Of a stretch of DNA of 35,420 nt, positions 31,911 to 35,420 are shown piece by piece (positions within the stretch are counted from its first letter, which is position 1; every line of letters begins with the position of its first letter). The translations under genes and the position numbers were made by a program. The DNA is from Yinghuangia elevatio. Its GTDB lineage: Bacteria > Actinomycetota > Actinomycetes > Streptomycetales > Streptomycetaceae. Where the stretch lies: assembly GCF_040649515.1 (NCBI RefSeq), contig NZ_JBEZFP010000100.1, positions 1 through 35,420 of the forward strand, written 5' to 3'. The notes under the pieces are model-generated. The model had not been told where the DNA came from and made no database searches. It worked only from the letters and a program-made list of their open reading frames with translations.

Positions 31911-32040
31911 GGCCTTCGCCCCGATCCGTCATGTGCCTCTTGGTCGAAGCACAGGATCGGGCGAAGGCCGCCCACGTCATATGTGATCGCCGAAAGCCCG
32001 GACACCCGCGCGGCAGGCTGCTACCGAGGTGCCCCGATCG

Positions 32041-32958
32041 CTATCCGACCAGGCGGCGGCGCCAGTCCACAGGGCTGACGGTGATCGCCCGACCAGGGTC
32101 GCGGTCCCACTCGACGGCCAGGCCGGCCGCCTCAAGTGCGGCCACAACCTCGTCGCCGACGGCTGCGGTGGCCTCGGACGAACCGTCGAACGCGCCGTAG
32201 AGCAGCGTCAATCCGTGGCCTGCCGCCGCCGAGTCCGTGCACTGGGCGTGGAAGTAGACGAAGCCACGGGCGCCGGGCCCGCTTTCGCCGACGATGTCGG
32301 AGTCACCGCAGGTGCGGCAGCAGGTGAAGTGCTCACGGGCGGTGATGCCGGCCTCCTGGAGGAGGGCAAACGCACGGGCAAGCCGTTCAGGGTCGGTCTC
32401 GCCCTGCCACGCGGCCTGCTCCGCAACGCGCTCCAGCCACATCCGGTCGGCCAGCGCCGCCCCCTGCTCACGCGAAACAGGCCGGCGATCCTCCGTGACC
32501 AGGTACTCCTCGGCGAGCTCCGCCAGTTCGGCGCGGGACGCGTAGCCACCGACCAGCACCTCGCGAACCCGCCTGTGCAACAGCTCGTACTCGCCTTCAT
32601 CCAGGTCGAGCGGCGGCACCTCACACGAAGGCCCCATGTCCACCACCGACCAGGCCAGAGCGGCGTCCCAGCCGGACTCTTGGCGGGCCCAGCCGGTCAT
32701 CGCCGCGATCACGGCCTCGGGACTGTCGACTGTCACCTGGAAGTGCCGGTCGGCGGCGCCGTCGCGGTGCTCCAGCGTGTAGTCCCCGCCGACCGCGTGC
32801 CAGACCTGGGCGAAGACATCCGGCAGGTCGGGTACCCGCTGGACCACCAGGAATCGATCACCGTCACCGCCGATTCGCCGGACCAACTCCGCCAAGTCCT
32901 CGGCGGACACACGGACGTACCGCCCCCCGCTCTCCGTCTCCACCACGATCTCGAGCAT
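32041..32958 (-). CDS. DUF6891 domain protein
   Basis: This encodes 305 residues from an ATG at 32958; a TTG at 32976, closer to a GGGGG, is an alternative. The N-terminal ~100 residues (MLEIVVETESGGRYVRV, ...LVVQRVPDLPDVFAQVWHAVGG...) look like a separate alpha/beta module. Residues ~140-305 match DUF6891: LLHRRVREVLVGGYASRAEL, ITAREHFTCCRTCGDSD (a CCxxC near residue 215) and ARGFVYFHAQCTDSAAAGHGLTLLYGAFDG. It is cytoplasmic, with no export signal. The CCxxC could bind a metal, but no second pair of ligands is obvious. Same-strand neighbours are small orphan proteins at 33075 and 34054; intergenic gaps of over 100 bp make a tight operon unlikely. Confidence 0.78.
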   Translation of the reverse strand: MLEIVVETESGGRYVRVSAEDLAELVRRIGGDGDRFLVVQRVPDLPDVFAQVWHAVGGDYTLEHRDGAADRHFQVTVDSPEAVIAAMTGWARQESGWDAALAWSVVDMGPSCEVPPLDLDEGEYELLHRRVREVLVGGYASRAELAELAEEYLVTEDRRPVSREQGAALADRMWLERVAEQAAWQGETDPERLARAFALLQEAGITAREHFTCCRTCGDSDIVGESGPGARGFVYFHAQCTDSAAAGHGLTLLYGAFDGSSEATAAVGDEVVAALEAAGLAVEWDRDPGRAITVSPVDWRRRLVG

Positions 32959-33074
32959 CCGCAGACTCTGACACAACCCCCTGACAGCGACGCTCCGGTC
33001 CGGAGGTTAAACGGCAAGGTGATGCGAATGGCGTTGTGCCGACGGCCCGTCACGCTAGTGACCGCAGGGGGCTC

Positions 33075-33806
33075 TCAGGCGGCTTGCCAGATGAAGAATC
33101 CTTCAAGCCCGTCTGGGCTGAGATACGCGTGGCCGGTGCCCTCAGCGAAGTAAAGGCAGTAGGCGTCGTCGGCATCTCCTTCCAGGCCCTCGAGTTGGAA
33201 GAAGAACCTCCAGGGGTGACCGACGAGCGCGAAGTTCGGGTACAGCGGTCGGCCGCCGAGCCAGTTGTGTGTCTCGTCGTCCGCATAGAGCTCCGGCTCT
33301 CCGCGTTCTCCGCGGGTCCAGGCCACGTACTGCTCGATGGCCTCCTCGTCGTGGGGTGCGAACGGCGCCAGGTCGACCAGCCACTCAACTGGGGTCTGTT
33401 CGTCGGTGTTCGTCCACAGTGTCGGTCCGGTGGTTCCCGGTGGGCCGATCAGCACGCCGGGACGTATGCGGCCGCCGGGCTGGATGATCACTGCGGCGTC
33501 GCCCGACTCCTTCTCAGGGCGGTCAAGTCCGCCCAGGCAGTTTCCGTCGTCTTCGAGGAAGAGATAGGCCATGCGCGCCGCCTCGCCGGGCGCGACCGGC
33601 ACCGGGAACTGACCGATGAACAACAGCGGGGCGCCGCTGGTCGGGCTGACCGGCCACGCGGATTCGGCGAGCCACACCGGCGACCCGCCGAGCTTGGCGA
33701 CGGCCTCGATCACCGGCCCCTCGGGGAGACGCAGCGTCATACGCATCCGCGGGGTGAATGCGGCATCTTCTGGTCCTACGGGACCATCGACGGGGACAGG
33801 CACCAT
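33075..33806 (-). CDS. DUF1963/YwqG-like protein
   Basis: This encodes 243 residues from an ATG at 33806 (weak ribosome binding site). The pattern KLGGSPVWLAESAWPV..., PLLFIGQFPVPVAPGE and AYLFLEDDG is that of YwqG/DUF1963 proteins ('K.GG.P.W......P...G.....L.Q'). The C-terminal part has HNWLGGRPLYPNFALVGHPWRFFFQLEG and GTGHAYLSPDGLEGFFIWQ, again as in this family. The protein is soluble and cytoplasmic. YwqG-type proteins often occur near toxin and immunity genes; no toxin is seen here, so the role is open. Confidence 0.72.
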   Translation of the reverse strand: MVPVPVDGPVGPEDAAFTPRMRMTLRLPEGPVIEAVAKLGGSPVWLAESAWPVSPTSGAPLLFIGQFPVPVAPGEAARMAYLFLEDDGNCLGGLDRPEKESGDAAVIIQPGGRIRPGVLIGPPGTTGPTLWTNTDEQTPVEWLVDLAPFAPHDEEAIEQYVAWTRGERGEPELYADDETHNWLGGRPLYPNFALVGHPWRFFFQLEGLEGDADDAYCLYFAEGTGHAYLSPDGLEGFFIWQAA

Positions 33807-34053
33807 GCCGGAACGATAACCATCTCGGCCGACAGCTTCGGAACGCGACCGTCACGTAATGCGCGCTACGGCCAAGTTCAAGAATCCTCAGCACGGTTGG
33901 CGCTGTCCACGAATCGTCTCGTGAACAAGGCCAAGATCCCGACGGTGGAGTCTGCGCCTCAGCGCGGTCACGGTCCGGGCGTGCTCGCGCAGCTGTGCGC
34001 CCCTCGTCGGTGATGGCTCGCGCGCCGTGGGCGGCTTCGATGATTGGTGCTGG

Positions 34054-34398
34054 TCAGTCGGCGCGAAGGTCGTCGCGGCGCAGGAGCCGCAGCACGTCGT
34101 GGTAGTCACTGAACACGTCGTCGGCCCCCGGTTCTTGGGCCTGACGAAGCAGCGACTGGACGACGTCGGCGCAGGGCTGCTCGCGCACGGTGAGCACGGC
34201 CGCGGCCTCGGCAGGCACCGTGTGGCCGAGGGCGGTCAGGCCGTCCAACTTGACCGTCCACCGCCCCTCGTCCAGCTGGACTGCGGCGAAGACCTCGTTC
34301 CGATCCTTCGCCGCCGTGTAGGCGGCGTTGAAGAGTTCCACCCCGCCGGACACGTCCGGAACCCAGCCACCCGCCGTTACTCCCCGGTTCTCCGCCAT
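34054..34398 (-). CDS. Small unknown protein (114 residues)
   Basis: An ATG at 34398 with GGCAGG nine bases upstream is preferred over one at 34407. Features: GVELFNAAYTAAKDRNEVFAAVQLDEGRWTVKLDGLTALGH, then REQPCADVVQSLLRQAQEPGADD and DYHDVLRLLRRDDLR. It is probably an alpha/beta cytoplasmic protein. No family is recognised. It is divergent from the DUF6461 gene at 34569, with 170 bp between. Confidence 0.6.
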   Translation of the reverse strand: MAENRGVTAGGWVPDVSGGVELFNAAYTAAKDRNEVFAAVQLDEGRWTVKLDGLTALGHTVPAEAAAVLTVREQPCADVVQSLLRQAQEPGADDVFSDYHDVLRLLRRDDLRAD

Positions 34399-34568
34399 GC
34401 GGGCCATCCTGCCGCTCCGGCCCGGCCGTCACCGACCAATTGCGGGCGGTCCCAATCCCGTGAACTAAGAAGGGTGCTGCATACGTACGATCCGATCGGT
34501 TGCATGGTGTCGCAGACGAGCTCGGCAGGCGACGAGCGCCCGCAGGCGAGTGTGCCGATGGGAGGAAC

Positions 34569-35195
34569 GTGAGCCACGAGGGCATCACCTGGGTTGAGGA
34601 GTATCCAGGTTTCAGTGAGGGGTACTGCATCGCCTTTGCCCGAGGGCTGTCGGCCCCCGAGCTGCTGGACCGCATGGGGTGCGACGTTCGTGCGGGTGTG
34701 ATGCTGACGCCGGCGGAGGCCGCGCAGCGCATGCTTGATCCGGACGGCTTCATGCTCGGTTCCCAGCACGGGATCATCCGCGCGGGGGAACGCCAGGGAT
34801 GGGCTTTCGCCATCGAGGAGTTCAGTGGTCAGGCGCTTGATGCCGACGTATTGGCTGCCGTGTCCGAGGGCACGGTGGCACTGGCCTTCTTCAGCAACGG
34901 ATCTCTGCGCGTGTTCAGCTACGCCGAAGCCGGACGTCACCTGTGGATCTGGGAACCCGGCTACGTCGTCGATCCAGACCACATCCCCACTCAGCTGGTG
35001 CCCCCGTTGACCGCGGTAGGACTGACGGCCGCGGATGGGCAGGTCGTGGAATACCCGGATGCAGAACCAGAGTTCCAGGCGCACCTGGCCTTGAGCATGG
35101 CTTCGCGGCAGTTCGGCGTCGCGCTCACGCCGCAGGATGTCACCGGGTCGCTGCTGGCAGCACCGCGGCGAGCGGACGACGGCGGTGACCAGTAG
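34569..35195 (+). CDS. DUF6461 domain protein
   Basis: This encodes 208 residues from a GTG at 34569 preceded by GGAGGA; an in-frame extension upstream has poor composition. DUF6461 features: WVEEYPGFSEGYCIAFARGLSAPELLDRMG, LTPAEAAQRM, IIRAGERQGWAFAIEEFSGQ, LAAVSEGTVALAFFSNGSLRVFSYAEAG and WEPGYVVDPDHIP. It is cytoplasmic, with no signal. The function of DUF6461 is not established; members are frequent as scattered accessory genes in actinomycetes, often near other small orphan domains, as here. Confidence 0.82.
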   Translation: MSHEGITWVEEYPGFSEGYCIAFARGLSAPELLDRMGCDVRAGVMLTPAEAAQRMLDPDGFMLGSQHGIIRAGERQGWAFAIEEFSGQALDADVLAAVSEGTVALAFFSNGSLRVFSYAEAGRHLWIWEPGYVVDPDHIPTQLVPPLTAVGLTAADGQVVEYPDAEPEFQAHLALSMASRQFGVALTPQDVTGSLLAAPRRADDGGDQ

Positions 35196-35355
35196 CCCTG
35201 GCGACCTTCCCTTCACGGGATCTGCACCCAGCTGAGAGCCGGTTGGCGGTGAGCCTCGTGCCGAAGGGCGCAACAGCCGTTGCGCCGTCCATTGGCCCGC
35301 CGTGCAGTTCGACCCAGGCCCATGACCCGGTGCCGGCCTCGTCCGTGGGCTCCAT
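35140..35355 (-). CDS. Small unknown protein with HGGPMDG motif
   Basis: This encodes 71 residues from an ATG at 35355. WAWVELHGGPMDGATAV resembles the start of small actinobacterial proteins with an 'ELxGGPxDG' motif. The last ~20 residues overlap the end of the DUF6461 gene on the other strand and look unconserved, so the real 3' end may have been altered. Low certainty. Confidence 0.35.
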   Translation of the reverse strand: MEPTDEAGTGSWAWVELHGGPMDGATAVAPFGTRLTANRLSAGCRSREGKVARATGHRRRPLAAVLPAATR

Positions 35356-35420
35356 GGCTCCAGCCTGCGCCGCCCCGTCTCGGCCCCGGGGCGGACTTCC
35401 GCGGACTCGCCCTGGGCCGC

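Noticed and set aside
33888..34109. A minus-strand helical stretch (LREHARTVTALRRRLHRRD)
   Set aside because: It is too short, with no start signal or recognisable family. It could be element debris, but I cannot support it.

Overview
The window is about 35 kb of very GC-rich DNA. Its gene content points to a filamentous actinomycete of the Streptomycetaceae type: SpoIIAB/SpoIIAA-like regulators, DUF6461 and DUF6891 proteins, a bacterial Ku remnant with a Lys/Ala-rich tail, ISL3-, IS630-, IS1182- and IS5-type transposase remnants, and frequent GTG starts. The genus call is an inference from these families. Accessory material is mixed with decayed mobile DNA.

Layout. (1) 94-2130 is a complete IS5-type element with terminal inverted repeats and a TA target duplication. 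It holds a frameshifted transposase with an amber codon and a passenger gene, and it sits exactly in the stop codon of an anti-sigma-type ATPase gene. (2) 2130-4909 holds that ATPase, a divergent STAS protein, an unknown protein with a short internal repeat, and the C-terminal half of a Ku gene. (3) 5021-19272 is a run of four minus-strand genes. They encode a 673-residue protein with a propeller-like C-terminus, a beta/gamma-crystallin-like protein, an exported YVTN/TIG/DUF11/RTX protein, and a 2451-residue LamG-repeat protein. Three hairpins and one perfect palindrome lie between them. (4) 19697-21508 is a graveyard of integrase and transposase fragments, followed by two accessory genes to 22784 and a strong stem-loop. 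(5) 23231-25826 is a divergent pair: a Tat-type lipoprotein serine hydrolase and an ArsR-type regulator. (6) 25939-29124 holds remnants of an ISL3 transposase and an integrase, then a promoter-like site, two tandem 76-nt tRNA-shaped RNAs and a 765-residue unknown protein. (7) 29152-30560 is a MarR regulator and an alpha/beta hydrolase that share twin operators. (8) 30878-31910 holds two more transposase remnants. (9) 32041-35355 holds small cytoplasmic proteins: DUF6891, a DUF1963/YwqG-like protein, DUF6461 and unknowns.

The most unusual object is the tRNA pair plus the 765-residue gene at 26602-29124. Both RNAs fold as perfect 76-nt cloverleaves but have non-standard T-loops. Their bodies are nearly identical, yet the anticodons differ (CCG and UGA). 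The protein's start codon overlaps the last base of the second RNA and no ribosome binding site is visible, so RNA 3'-end processing may create an almost leaderless mRNA. Second in interest is the island of large lectin-like and propeller-like proteins, and third is the passenger-carrying IS5 element.
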